Positions 30,653 to 43,537 of a stretch of 64,000 nucleotides of DNA are shown piece after piece. The stretch is from Mactromeris polynyma (Eukaryota; Mollusca; Bivalvia; Venerida; Mactridae), in contig JASFXZ010000038.1 of assembly GCA_032209605.1 (NCBI GenBank), positions 3,224,001 to 3,288,000 on the forward strand. The letters run 5' to 3'. The notes below the pieces were generated by a model. The model saw only the letters and a list, made by a program, of their open reading frames with translations, searched no databases and was not told the origin of the DNA. The position numbers and the translations under genes are program-made. The first letter of the stretch is position 1, and every line of letters begins with the position of its first letter.

Positions 30653-33524
30653 AAAAACACTGCATCATATTTCTTGGTACATGTTAGTGCTTGTGTAATT
30701 TCATTCAACTAGCACTAGTCTGTGCTTGGATCAATGGGCAGTTAGCAACAACGAAGATGGAGAACACAATGGATACAGAATACACTGACTCACATTTCTT
30801 GGTACATGTTAGTGCTTGTGTTCATTCAAATAACTAGCACTAGCCTGTGCTTGGACCAATGGGCAGTTAGCAACAAAGAAGATGGAGAACACAATGGATA
30901 CATAATACACTGACTCATATTTCTTGGTAAATGTTAGTGCTTGTGTTATTTGTACAACTAGCACTAGCTTGTGCTTGGATCAATGGACAGTAAGCAACAC
31001 AATAGATGGAGAATACAAAGGTTACAGTATACACTGACTCATAGTTCTTGGTACATGTTAGTGCTTGTGTTATTTGTACAACTAGCACTAGCTTGTGCTT
31101 GGATCAATGGACTGTAAGCAACACAATAGATGGAGAACACAATGGATACATAATACACTGACTCATATTTCTTGGTAAATGTTAGTGCTTGTGTTATTTG
31201 TACAACTAGCACAAGCCTGTGCTTGGATCAATGGGCAGTTAGCAACAAAGAAGATGGAGAACGCAATAGATACAGAATACTCTGACTCATATTTCTTGGT
31301 TAATGTTAGTGCTTGTGTTATTTGTACATCTAGCACAAGCCTGTGCTTGGATCAATAGGCAGTTAGCAACAAAGAAGGTGGAGAACGCAATAGATACAGT
31401 ATACACTGACTCATATTTCTTGGTTAATGTTAGTGCTTGTGTTATTTGTACAACTAGCACTAGCTTGTGCTTGGATCAATGGACAGTAAGCAACACAATA
31501 GATGGAGAATGCAATGGATACATAATGCACTGACTCATATTTCTTGGTAAATGTTAGTGCTTGTGTTATTTGTACAACTAGCACTAGCTTGTGCTTGGAT
31601 CAATGGACAGTAAGCAACACAATAGATGGAGAATACAATGGTTACAGTATACACTGACTCATAGTTCTTGGTACATGTTAGTGCTTGTGTTATTTGTACA
31701 ACTAGCACTAGCTTGTGCTTGGATCAATGGACTGTAAGCAACACAATAAATTGAGAATACAATGGTTACAGTAAACACTGACTCATATTTCTTGGTACAT
31801 GTTAGTGCTTGTGTGATTTCATACAACTAGCACTAGCCTGTGCTTGGATCAATGGGCAGTTAGCAACAAAGAAGAAGGAGAACACAATGAATACAAAATA
31901 CACTGACTCATATTTCTTGGTACATGTTAGTGCTTGTGTTATTTGTACAACTAGCACTAGCTTGTGCTTGGATCAATGGGCAGTTAGCAACAAAGAAGAT
32001 GGAGACCGCAATGGATACATAATACACTGACTCATATTTCTTGGTAAATGTTAGTGCTTGTGTTATTTGTACAACTAGCACTAGCTTGTGCTTGGATCAA
32101 TGGACAGTAAGCAACACAATAGATGGAGAATACAATGGTTACAGTATACACTGACTCATATTTCTTGGTACATGTTAGTGCTTGTGTTATTTGTACAACT
32201 AGCACTAGCCTGTGCTTGGATCAATGGACTGTAAGCAACACAATAGATGGAGAACACAATGGATACATAATATACTGACTCATATTTCTTGGTAAATGTT
32301 AGTGATTGTGTTATTTGTACAACTAGCACAAGCTTGTGGTTGGATCAATGGGCAGTTAGCAACACAGAAGATGGAGAACGCAATGGATACATAATACACT
32401 GACCCATATTTCTTGGTAAATGTTAGTGATTGTGTTATTTGTACAACTAGCACTAGCTTGTGCTTGTATCAATGGACAGTAAGCAACACAATAGATGGAG
32501 AATACCATGGTTACAGCATACACTGACTCATATTGCTTGGTACATGTTAGTGCTTGTGTTATTTCAAACAATTAGCACTAGCCTGTGCTTGGATCAATGG
32601 GCAGTTAGCAACAAAGTAGATGGAGAACGCAATGGATACAGAATACACTGACTCATATTTCTTGGTACATGTTAGTGCTTGTGTTATTTCATACAACTAG
32701 CACTAGCCTGTGTTTGGATCAATGGGCAGTTAGCAACAAAGAAGATGGAGAACGCAATGGATACAGAATACACTGACTCATATTTCTTGGTACATGTTAG
32801 TGCTTGTGTTATTTCATACAACTAGCACTAGCCTGTGCTTGGATCAATGGACAGTTAGCAACAAAGAAGAAGGAGAACACAATGAATACAGAATACACTG
32901 ACTCATATTTCTTGGTACATGTTAGTGCTTGTGTTATTTCAAACAACTAGCACTAGCCTGTGCTTGGATCAATGGGCAGTTAGCAACAAAGAAGATGGAG
33001 AACGCAATGAATACATAATACACTGACTCATATTTCTTGGTACATGTTAGTGCTTGTGTTATTTCATACAACTAGCACTAGCCTGTGCTTGGATCAATGG
33101 ACAGTTAGCAACAAAGAAGAAGGAGAACACAATGAATACAGAATACACTGACTCATATTTCTTGGTACATGTTAGTGCTTGTGTTATTTCAAACAACTAG
33201 CACTAGCCTGTGCTTGGATCAATGGGCAGTTAGCAACAAAGAAGATGGAGAACGCAATGGATACATAATACACTGACTCATATTTCTTGGTACATGTTAG
33301 TGCTCGTGTGATTTCAAACAACTAGCACTAGCCTGTGCTTGGATCAATGGACAGTTAGCAACAAAGAAGATGGGGGAACACAATGGATATAGAATACACT
33401 GACTCACATTTCTTAGTACATGTTAGTGCTTGTGTTATTTTAAACAACTAGCACTAGCCCGTGCTCGGATCAATGGGTAGTTAGCAACAAAGAAGATTGA
33501 GAATGCAATGGATACATAATACAC

Positions 33525-34045
33525 CAACATAAAATTATTGGTGTTAACTTATTTATTTAATAGCCTTATAATCATTTAAGAAAAAATATAATTATTTTGG
33601 ATATAAATTGTACGTTTATGATAAAACAAACTGCTGAAACAGAAAAAAAAGTATTTTCTGATCACAAAATGAATAATCCTTTCATTAGTTTGTGTTTTAC
33701 GTACATGTGTATGTTAATTTTTTAAACAATACCTTTTTTTTCCCATGTACATTAATAAACAAATAATGGGAAACATTAATGACAATACATCACTAATTCT
33801 CACACAACCAATCATTGGTATATTTGTCACACCTCTGAAACAAACAATCATCATTTGTCATCAAAGGATAATCAATCAAGTGTATGAATTAATCACTCAT
33901 TATGATCAGACAAAACAGTCAATACCATTGATTGACTCAACTGATAATCAAAAGACGGGTGTGCTTCTAGTAAGCTTGGATAACAGGAATCACTAAAACA
34001 TATGTCACATATATCAACAATATATATAATATATACCCCAAACTG
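33525..34045 (+). repeat. Spacer segment 10
   Basis: This is an 83-codon-type copy (33745-33996). It has an eight-A run before gtattttctg and a ttttttttccc tract, both shared only with the next spacer downstream. Confidence 0.85.
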
Positions 34046-36917
34046 AAAAACACTGCATCATATTTCTTGGTACATGTTAGTGCTTGTGTAATTTCATTCA
34101 ACTAGCACTAGTCTGTGCTTGGATCAATGGGCAGTTAGCAACAACGAAGATGGAGAACACAATGGATACAGAATACACTGACTCACATTTCTTGGTACAT
34201 GTTAGTGCTTGTGTTCATTCAAATAACTAGCACTAGCCTGTGCTTGGACCAATGGGCAGTTAGCAACAAAGAAGATGGAGAACACAATGGATACATAATA
34301 CACTGACTCATATTTCTTGGTAAATGTTAGTGCTTGTGTTATTTGTACAACTAGCACTAGCTTGTGCTTGGATCAATGGACAGTAAGCAACACAATAGAT
34401 GGAGAATACAAAGGTTACAGTATACACTGACTCATAGTTCTTGGTACATGTTAGTGCTTGTGTTATTTGTACAACTAGCACTAGCTTGTGCTTGGATCAA
34501 TGGACTGTAAGCAACACAATAGATGGAGAACACAATGGATACATAATACACTGACTCATATTTCTTGGTAAATGTTAGTGCTTGTGTTATTTGTACAACT
34601 AGCACAAGCCTGTGCTTGGATCAATGGGCAGTTAGCAACAAAGAAGATGGAGAACGCAATAGATACAGAATACTCTGACTCATATTTCTTGGTTAATGTT
34701 AGTGCTTGTGTTATTTGTACATCTAGCACAAGCCTGTGCTTGGATCAATAGGCAGTTAGCAACAAAGAAGGTGGAGAACGCAATAGATACAGTATACACT
34801 GACTCATATTTCTTGGTTAATGTTAGTGCTTGTGTTATTTGTACAACTAGCACTAGCTTGTGCTTGGATCAATGGACAGTAAGCAACACAATAGATGGAG
34901 AATGCAATGGATACATAATGCACTGACTCATATTTCTTGGTAAATGTTAGTGCTTGTGTTATTTGTACAACTAGCACTAGCTTGTGCTTGGATCAATGGA
35001 CAGTAAGCAACACAATAGATGGAGAATACAATGGTTACAGTATACACTGACTCATAGTTCTTGGTACATGTTAGTGCTTGTGTTATTTGTACAACTAGCA
35101 CTAGCTTGTGCTTGGATCAATGGACTGTAAGCAACACAATAAATTGAGAATACAATGGTTACAGTAAACACTGACTCATATTTCTTGGTACATGTTAGTG
35201 CTTGTGTGATTTCATACAACTAGCACTAGCCTGTGCTTGGATCAATGGGCAGTTAGCAACAAAGAAGAAGGAGAACACAATGAATACAAAATACACTGAC
35301 TCATATTTCTTGGTACATGTTAGTGCTTGTGTTATTTGTACAACTAGCACTAGCTTGTGCTTGGATCAATGGGCAGTTAGCAACAAAGAAGATGGAGACC
35401 GCAATGGATACATAATACACTGACTCATATTTCTTGGTAAATGTTAGTGCTTGTGTTATCTGTACAACTAGCACTAGCTTGTGCTTGGATCAATGGACAG
35501 TAAGCAACACAATAGATGGAGAATACAATGGTTACAGTATACACTGACTCATATTTCTTGGTACATGTTAGTGCTTGTGTTATTTGTACAACTAGCACTA
35601 GCCTGTGCTTGGATCAATGGACTGTAAGCAACACAATAGATGGAGAACACAATGGATACATAATATACTGACTCATATTTCTTGGTAAATGTTAGTGATT
35701 GTGTTATTTGTACAACTAGCACAAGCTTGTGGTTGGATCAATGGGCAGTTAGCAACACAGAAGATGGAGAACGCAATGGATACATAATACACTGACCCAT
35801 ATTTCTTGGTAAATGTTAGTGATTGTGTTATTTGTACAACTAGCACTAGCTTGTGCTTGTATCAATGGACAGTAAGCAACACAATAGATGGAGAATACCA
35901 TGGTTACAGCATACACTGACTCATATTGCTTGGTACATGTTAGTGCTTGTGTTATTTCAAACAATTAGCACTAGCCTGTGCTTGGATCAATGGGCAGTTA
36001 GCAACAAAGTAGATGGAGAACGCAATGGATACAGAATACACTGACTCATATTTCTTGGTACATGTTAGTGCTTGTGTTATTTCATACAACTAGCACTAGC
36101 CTGTGTTTGGATCAATGGGCAGTTAGCAACAAAGAAGATGGAGAACGCAATGGATACAGAATACACTGACTCATATTTCTTGGTACATGTTAGTGCTTGT
36201 GTTATTTCATACAACTAGCACTAGCCTGTGCTTGGATCAATGGACAGTTAGCAACAAAGAAGAAGGAGAACACAATGAATACAGAATACACTGACTCATA
36301 TTTCTTGGTACATGTTAGTGCTTGTGTTATTTCAAACAACTAGCACTAGCCTGTGCTTGGATCAATGGGCAGTTAGCAACAAAGAAGATGGAGAACGCAA
36401 TGAATACATAATACACTGACTCATATTTCTTGGTACATGTTAGTGCTTGTGTTATTTCATACAACTAGCACTAGCCTGTGCTTGGATCATTGGACAGTTA
36501 GCAACAAAGAAGAAGGAGAACACAATGAATACAGAATACACTGACTCATATTTCTTGGTACATGTTAGTGCTTGTGTTATTTCAAACAACTAGCACTAGC
36601 CTGTGCTTGGATCAATGGGCAGTTAGCAACAAAGAAGATGGAGAACGCAATGGATACATAATACACTGACTCATATTTCTTGGTACATGTTAGTGCTCGT
36701 GTGATTTCAAACAACTAGCACTAGCCTGTGCTTGGATCAATGGACAGTTAGCAACAAAGAAGATGGGGGAACACAATGGATATAGAATACACTGACTCAC
36801 ATTTCTTAGTACATGTTAGTGCTTGTGTTATTTTAAACAACTAGCACTAGCCCGTGCTCGGATCAATGGGTAGTTAGCAACAAAGAAGATTGAGAATGCA
36901 ATGGATACATAATACAC

Positions 36918-37438
36918 CAACATAAAATTATTGGTGTTAACTTATTTATTTAATAGCCTTATAATCATTTAAGAAAAAATATAATTATTTTGGATATAAA
37001 TTGTACGTTTATGATAAAACAAACTGCTGAAACAGAAAAAAAAGTATTTTCTGATCACAAAATGAATAATCCTTTCATTAGTTTGTGTTTTACGTACATG
37101 TGTATGTTAATTTTTTAAACAATACCTTTTTTTTCCCATGTACATTAATAAACAAATAATGGGAAACATTAATGACAATACATCACTAATTCTCACACAA
37201 CCAATCATTGGTATATTTGTCACACCTCTGAAACAAACAATCATCATTTGTCATCAAAGGATAATCAATCAAGTGTATGAATTAATCACTCATTATGATC
37301 AGACAAAACAGTCAATACCATTGATTGACTCAACTGATAATCAAAAGACGGGTGTGCTTCTAGTAAGCTTGGATAACAGGAATCACTAAAACATATGTCA
37401 CATATATCAACAATATATATAATATATACCCCAAACTG
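36918..37438 (+). repeat. Spacer segment 11
   Basis: This is the 3,393-bp partner of the segment at 33525. Its frame spans 37138-37389. The monomers after it depart from the 3,393-bp pattern within about 130 bp, so it closes that block. Confidence 0.85.
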
Positions 37439-38397
37439 AAAAACACTGCATCATATTTCTTGGTACATGTTAGTGCTTGTGTAATTTCATTCAACTAGCA
37501 CTAGTCTGTGCTTGGATCAATGGGCAGTTAGCAACAACGAAGATGGAGAACACAATGGATACAGAATACACTGACTCATATTTCTTGGTTAATGTTAGTG
37601 CTTGTGTTATTTGTACAACTAGCACTAGCTTGTGCTTGGATCAATGGACAGTAAGCAACACAATAGATGGAGAATGCAATGGATACATAATACACTGACT
37701 CATATTTCTTGGTAAATGTTAGTGCTTGTGTTATTTGTACAACTAGCACTAGCTTGTGCTTGGATCAATGGACAGTAAGCAACACAATAGATGGAGAATA
37801 CGATGGTTACAGTATACACTGACTCATAGTTCTTGGTACATGTTAGTGCTTGTGTTATTTGTACAACTAGCACTAGCTTGTGCTTGGGTCAATGGACTGT
37901 AAGCAACACAATAAATTGAGAATACAATGGTTACAGTAAACACTGACTCGTATTTCTTGGTACATGTTAGTGCTTGTGTTATTTCAAACATCTAGCACTA
38001 GCCTGTGCTTGGACCAATGGGCAGTTAGCAACAAAGAAGATGGAGAACGCAATGGATACAGAATACACTGACTCATATTTCTTGGTTAATGTTAGTACTT
38101 GTGTTATTTGTACAACTAGCACTAGCTTGTGCTTGGATCAATAGACTGTAAGCAACACAATAGATTGAGAATACAATGGTTACAGTATACACTGACTCAT
38201 AGTTCTTGGTACATGTTAGTGCTTGTGTTATTTGTACAACTAGCACTAGCTTGTGCTTGGGTCAATGGACTGTAAGCAACACAATAGATGGAGAATACAA
38301 TTGTTACAGAATACACTGACTCATATTTCTTGGTACATGTTAGTGCTTGTGTTATTTCGTACAACTAGCACTAGCCTGTGCTTGGATCATTGGGCAG

Positions 38398-38496
38398 ATC
38401 AAAAGACGGGTGTGCTTCTAGTAAGCTTGGATAACAGGAATCACTAAAACAAATGTCACATATATCAACAATATATATAATATATACCCCAAACTG
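38398..38496 (+). repeat. Truncated spacer segment, same junction as at 4027
   Basis: The upstream monomer reads ggatcattgggcag and joins atcaaaagacgggtg, exactly as at 4027, more than 34 kb away. Only the spacer's 3' roughly 100 bp is present. Confidence 0.85.
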
Positions 38497-39997
38497 AAAA
38501 ACACTGCATCATATTTCTTGGTACATGTTAGTGCTTGTGTAATTTCATTAAACTAGCACTAGTCTGTGCTTGGATCAATGGGCAGTTAGCAACAACGAAG
38601 ATGGAGAACACAATGGATACAGAATACACTGACTCACATTTCTTGGTACATGTTAGTGCTTGTGTTCTTTCAAATAACTAGCACTAGCCTGTGCTTGGAC
38701 CAATGGGCAGTTAGCAACAAAGAAGATAGAGAACACAATGGATACATAATACACTGACTCATATTTCTTGGTAAATGTTAGTGCTTGTGTTATTTGTACA
38801 ACTAGCACTAGCCTGTGCTTGGACCAATGGGCAGTTAGCAACAAAGAAGATGGAGAACACAATGGATACATAATACAAAGACTCATATTTCTTGGTAAAT
38901 GTTAGTGCTTGTGTTATTTGTACAACTAGCACTAGCTTGTGCTTGGATCAATGGACAGTAAGCAACACAATAGATGGAGAATAAAATGGTTACAGTATAC
39001 ACTGACTCATAGTTCTTGGTACATGTTAGTGCTTGTGTTATTTGTACAACTAGCACTAGCTTGTGCTTGGATCAATGGACTGTAAGCAACACAATAGATG
39101 GAGAACACAATGGATACATAATACACTGACTCATATTTCTTGGTACATGTTAGTGCTTGTGTTATTTGTACATCTAGCACAAGCCTGTGCTATGATCAAT
39201 GGGCAGTTAGCAACAAAGAAGATGGAGAACGCAATAGATACAGAATAAACTGACTCATATTTCTTGGTTAATGTTAGTGCTTGTGTTATTTGTACAACTA
39301 GCACTAGCTTGTGCTTGGATCAATGGACTGTAAGCAACACAATAGATGGAGAACACAATGGATACATAATACACTGACTCATATTTCTTGGTAAATGTTA
39401 GTGCTTGTGTTATTTGTACAACTAGCACTAGCTTGTGCTTGGATCAATGGACAGTAAGCAACACAATAGATGGAGAACGCAATAGATACAGAATACACTG
39501 ACTCATAGTTCTTGGTACATGTTAGTGCTTGTGTTATTTGTACAACTAGCACTAGCTTGTGCTTGGATCAATGGACTGTAAGCAACACAATAAATTGAGA
39601 ATACAATGGTTACAGTAAACACTGACTCATATTTCTTGGCACATGTTAGTGCTTGTGTTATTTCAAACATCTAGCACTAGCCTGTGCTTGGACCAATGGG
39701 CATTTAGCAACAAAGAAGATGGAGAACGCAATGGATACAGAATACACTGCCTCATATTTCTTGGTACATGTTAGTGCTTGTGTTATTTCATACAACTAGC
39801 ACTAGCCTGTGCTTGGATCAATGGACAGTTAGCAACAAAAAAGATGGAGAACATGATGGAAATGGAATAAAATGCTTCATATGCCTTGGTACATGTTAGT
39901 GTTTGTGTTATTTCATACAACTAGCACTAGCCCGTGCTCGGATCAATGGGCAGTTATCAACAAAGTAGATGGGGAACACAATGGATACATAATACAC

Positions 39998-40518
39998 CAA
40001 CATAAAATTATTGGTGTTAACTTATTTATTTAATAGCCTTATAATCATTTAAGAAAAAATATAATTATTTTGGATATAAATTGTACGTTTATGATAAAAC
40101 AAACTGCTTAAACAGAAAAAAAGTATTTTCTGATCACAAAATGAATAATCCTTTCATTAGTTTGTGTTTTACGTACATGTGTATGTTAATTTTTTAAACA
40201 ATACCTTTTTTTTCCCCATGTACATAAATAAACAAATAATGGGAAACATTAATGCCAATACATCACTAATTCTCACACAACTAATCATTGGTATATTTGT
40301 CACACCTCTGAAACAAACAATCATCATTTGTCATCAAAGGATAATCAATCAAGTGTATGAATTAATCACTCATTATGATCAGACAAAACAGTCAATACCA
40401 TTGATTGACTCAACTGATAATCAAAAGACGGGTGTGCTTCTAGTAAACTTGGATAACAGGAATCACTAAAACATAAGTCACATATATCAACAATATATAT
40501 AATATATACCCCAAACTG
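39998..40518 (+). repeat. Spacer segment 12 (divergent copy)
   Basis: This full-length copy has several private changes: aatgccaata (A for D), acaactaatc (L for P), gtaaacttgg (N for S), tacataaata (silent) and ctgcttaaac. Its 101-codon frame (40164-40469) stays open. It is the most diverged full-length copy in the window. Confidence 0.85.
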
Positions 40519-43136
40519 AAACACACTGCATCATATTTCTTGGTACATGTTAGTGCTTGTGTAATTTCATTCAACTAGCACTAGTCTCTGCTTGGATCAA
40601 TGGGCAGTTAGCAACAACGAAGATGGAGAACACAATGGATACAGAATACACTGACTCACATTTCTTAGTACATGTTAGTGCTTGTGTTCTTTCAAATAAC
40701 TAGCACTAGCCTGTGCTTGGACCAATGGGCAGTTAGCAACAAAGAAGATGGAGAACGCAATGGATACATAATACACTGACTCATATTTCTTGGTACATGT
40801 TAGTGCTTGTGTTATTTGTACAACTAGCACTAGCTTGTGCTTGGATCAATGGACATTAAGCAACACAATAGATGGAGAATATAATGGTTACAGTATACAC
40901 TGACTCATAGTTCTTGGTACATGTTAGTGCTTGTGTTATTTGTACAACTAGCACTAGCTTGTGCTTGGATCAATGGGCAGTTAGCAACAAAGAAGATGGA
41001 GAACACAATGGATACATAATACACTGACTCATATTTCTTGGTAAATGTTAGTGCTTCTGTTATTTGTACAACTAGCACTAGCTTGTGCTTGGAACAATGG
41101 GCAGTTAGCAACACAGAAGATGGAGAACGCAATGGATACATAATACACTGACTCATATTTCTTGGTAAATGTTAGTGCTTGTGTTATTTGTACAACTAGC
41201 ACTAGCTTGTGCTTGGATCAATGGGCAGTTAGCAACAAAGAAGATGGAGAACGCAATGGATACAGAATACACTGACTCATATTTCTTGGTACATGTTAGT
41301 GCTTGTGTTATTTCATACAACTAGCACTAGCCTGTGCTTGGATCAATGGACAGTTAGCAACAAAGAAGAAGGAGAACACAATGAATACAGAATACACTAA
41401 CTCACATTTCTTGGTACATGTAAGTGCTTGTGTTATTTCAAACAACTAGCACTAGCCTGTGCTTGGATCAATGGGCAGTTAGCAACAAAGAAGATGGAGA
41501 ACGCAATGGATACAGAATACACCAACTCATATTTCTTGGTACATGTTAGTGCTTGTGTGATTTCATACAACTAGCACTAGCCTGTGCTTGGATCAATGGG
41601 CAGTTAGCAACAAAGAAGAAGGAGAACACAATGAATACAAAATACACTGACTCATATTTCTTGGTACATGTTAGTGCTTGTGTTATTTGTACAACTAGCA
41701 CTAGCTTGTGCTTGGATCAATGGGCAGTTAGCAACAAAGAAGATGGAGAACGCAATGGATACATAATACACTGACTCATATTTCTTGGTAAATGTTAGTG
41801 CTTGTGTTATTTGTACAACTAGCACTAGCTTGTGCTTGGACCAATGGACAGTAAGCAACACAATAGATGGAGAATACAATGGTTACAGTATACACTGACT
41901 CATATTTCTTGGTACATGTTAGTGCTTGTGTTATTTGTACAACTAGCACTAGCTTGTACATGGATCAATGAACTGTAAGCAACACAATAGATGGAGAACA
42001 CAATGGATACATAATATACTGACTCATATTTCTTGGTAAATGTTAGTGATTGTGTTATTTGTACAACTAGCACAAGCTTGTGGTTGAATCAATGGGCAGT
42101 TAGCAACAAAGAAGATGGAGAATGCAATGGATACAGAATACACTGACTCATATTTCTTGGTTAATGTTAGTGCTTGTGTTATTTGTACAACTAGCACTAG
42201 CTTGTGCTTGGATCAATGGACTGTAAGCAACACAATAGATGGAGAACACAATGGATACATAATACACTGACTCATATTTCTTGGTAAATGTTAGTGCTTG
42301 TGTTATTTGTACATCTAGCACAAGCCTGTGCTATGATCAATGGGCAGTTAGCAACAAAGAAGATGGAGAACGCAATAGATACAGAATAAACTGACTCATG
42401 TTTCTTGGTTAATGTTAGTGCTTGTGTTATTTGTACAACTAGCACTAGCTTGTGCTTGGATCAATGGACAGTAAGCAACACAATAGATGGAGAATACAAT
42501 GGTTACAGTATACACTGACTCATAGTTCTTGGTACATGTTAGTGCTTGTGTTATTTGTACAACTAGCACTAGCTTGTGCTTGGATCAATGGACTGTAAGC
42601 AACACAATAAATTGAGAATACAATGGTTACAGTGTACACTGACTCATATTTCTTGGTACATGTTAGTGCTTGTGTTATTTCAAACATCTATCACTAGCCT
42701 GTGCTTGGATCAATGGGCAGTTTGCAACAAAGAAGATGGAGAACGCTATGGATACAGAATACACTGCCTCATATTTCTTGGTACATGTTAGTGCTTGTGT
42801 TATTTCATACAACTAGCACTAGCCTGTGCTTGGATCAATGGACAGTTAGCAACAAAGAAGAAGGAGAACACAATGAATACAGAATACACTGACTCATATT
42901 TTTGGTACATGTTAGTGCTTGTGTTATTTCATACAACTAGCACTAGCCTGTGCTTGGATCAATGGACAGTTAGCAACAAAAAAGATGGAGAACATGATGG
43001 AAATGGAATAAAACGCTTCATATGCCTTGGTACATGTTAGTGTTTGTGTTATTTCATACAACTAGCACTAGCCCGTGCTCGGATCAATGGGCAGTTAGCA
43101 ACAAAGTAGATGGGGAACACAATGGATACATAATAC

Positions 43137-43537
43137 AAAAAGTATTTTCTGATCACAAAATGAATAATCCTTTCATTAGTTTGTGTTTTACGTACATGTG
43201 TATGTTAATTTTTTAAACAATACCCTTTTTTTCCCCATGTACATTAATAAACAAATAATGGGAAACATTAATGACAATACATCACTAATTCTCACACAAC
43301 CAATCATTGGTATATTTGTCACACCTCTGAAACAAACAATCATCATTTGTCATCAAAGGATAATCAATCAAGTGTATGAATTAATCACTCATTATGATCA
43401 GACAAAACAGTCAATACCATTGATTGACTCAACTGATAATCAAAAGACGGGTGTGCTTCTAGTAAGCTTGGATAACAGGAATCACTAAAACAAATGTCAC
43501 ATATATCAACAATATATATAATATATACCCCAAACTG
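43137..43537 (+). repeat. Spacer segment 13 with a 122-bp 5' deletion
   Basis: Monomer sequence atacataatac joins directly to aaaaagtattttctg. The first roughly 122 bp of the spacer, including the caccaa/ttggtg inverted repeat, are missing. The remainder is intact, including the 101-codon frame (43183-43488). Confidence 0.85.

Larger units (their letters stand above)
30653..37438. repeat. Two tandem 3,393-bp higher-order units
   Basis: Landmarks in 30653-34045 recur at +3,393 through 37438. Examples are the rare caataggcag near 31352/34745, actgacccatatttc near 32400/35793, catattgcttgg near 32530/35923, and tgctcgtgtgatttcaaac near 33302/36695. The spacers closing each unit (33525 and 36918) both carry an eight-A run where the upstream spacer has seven. 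One private difference is gttatctgtac near 35455. Confidence 0.9.
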
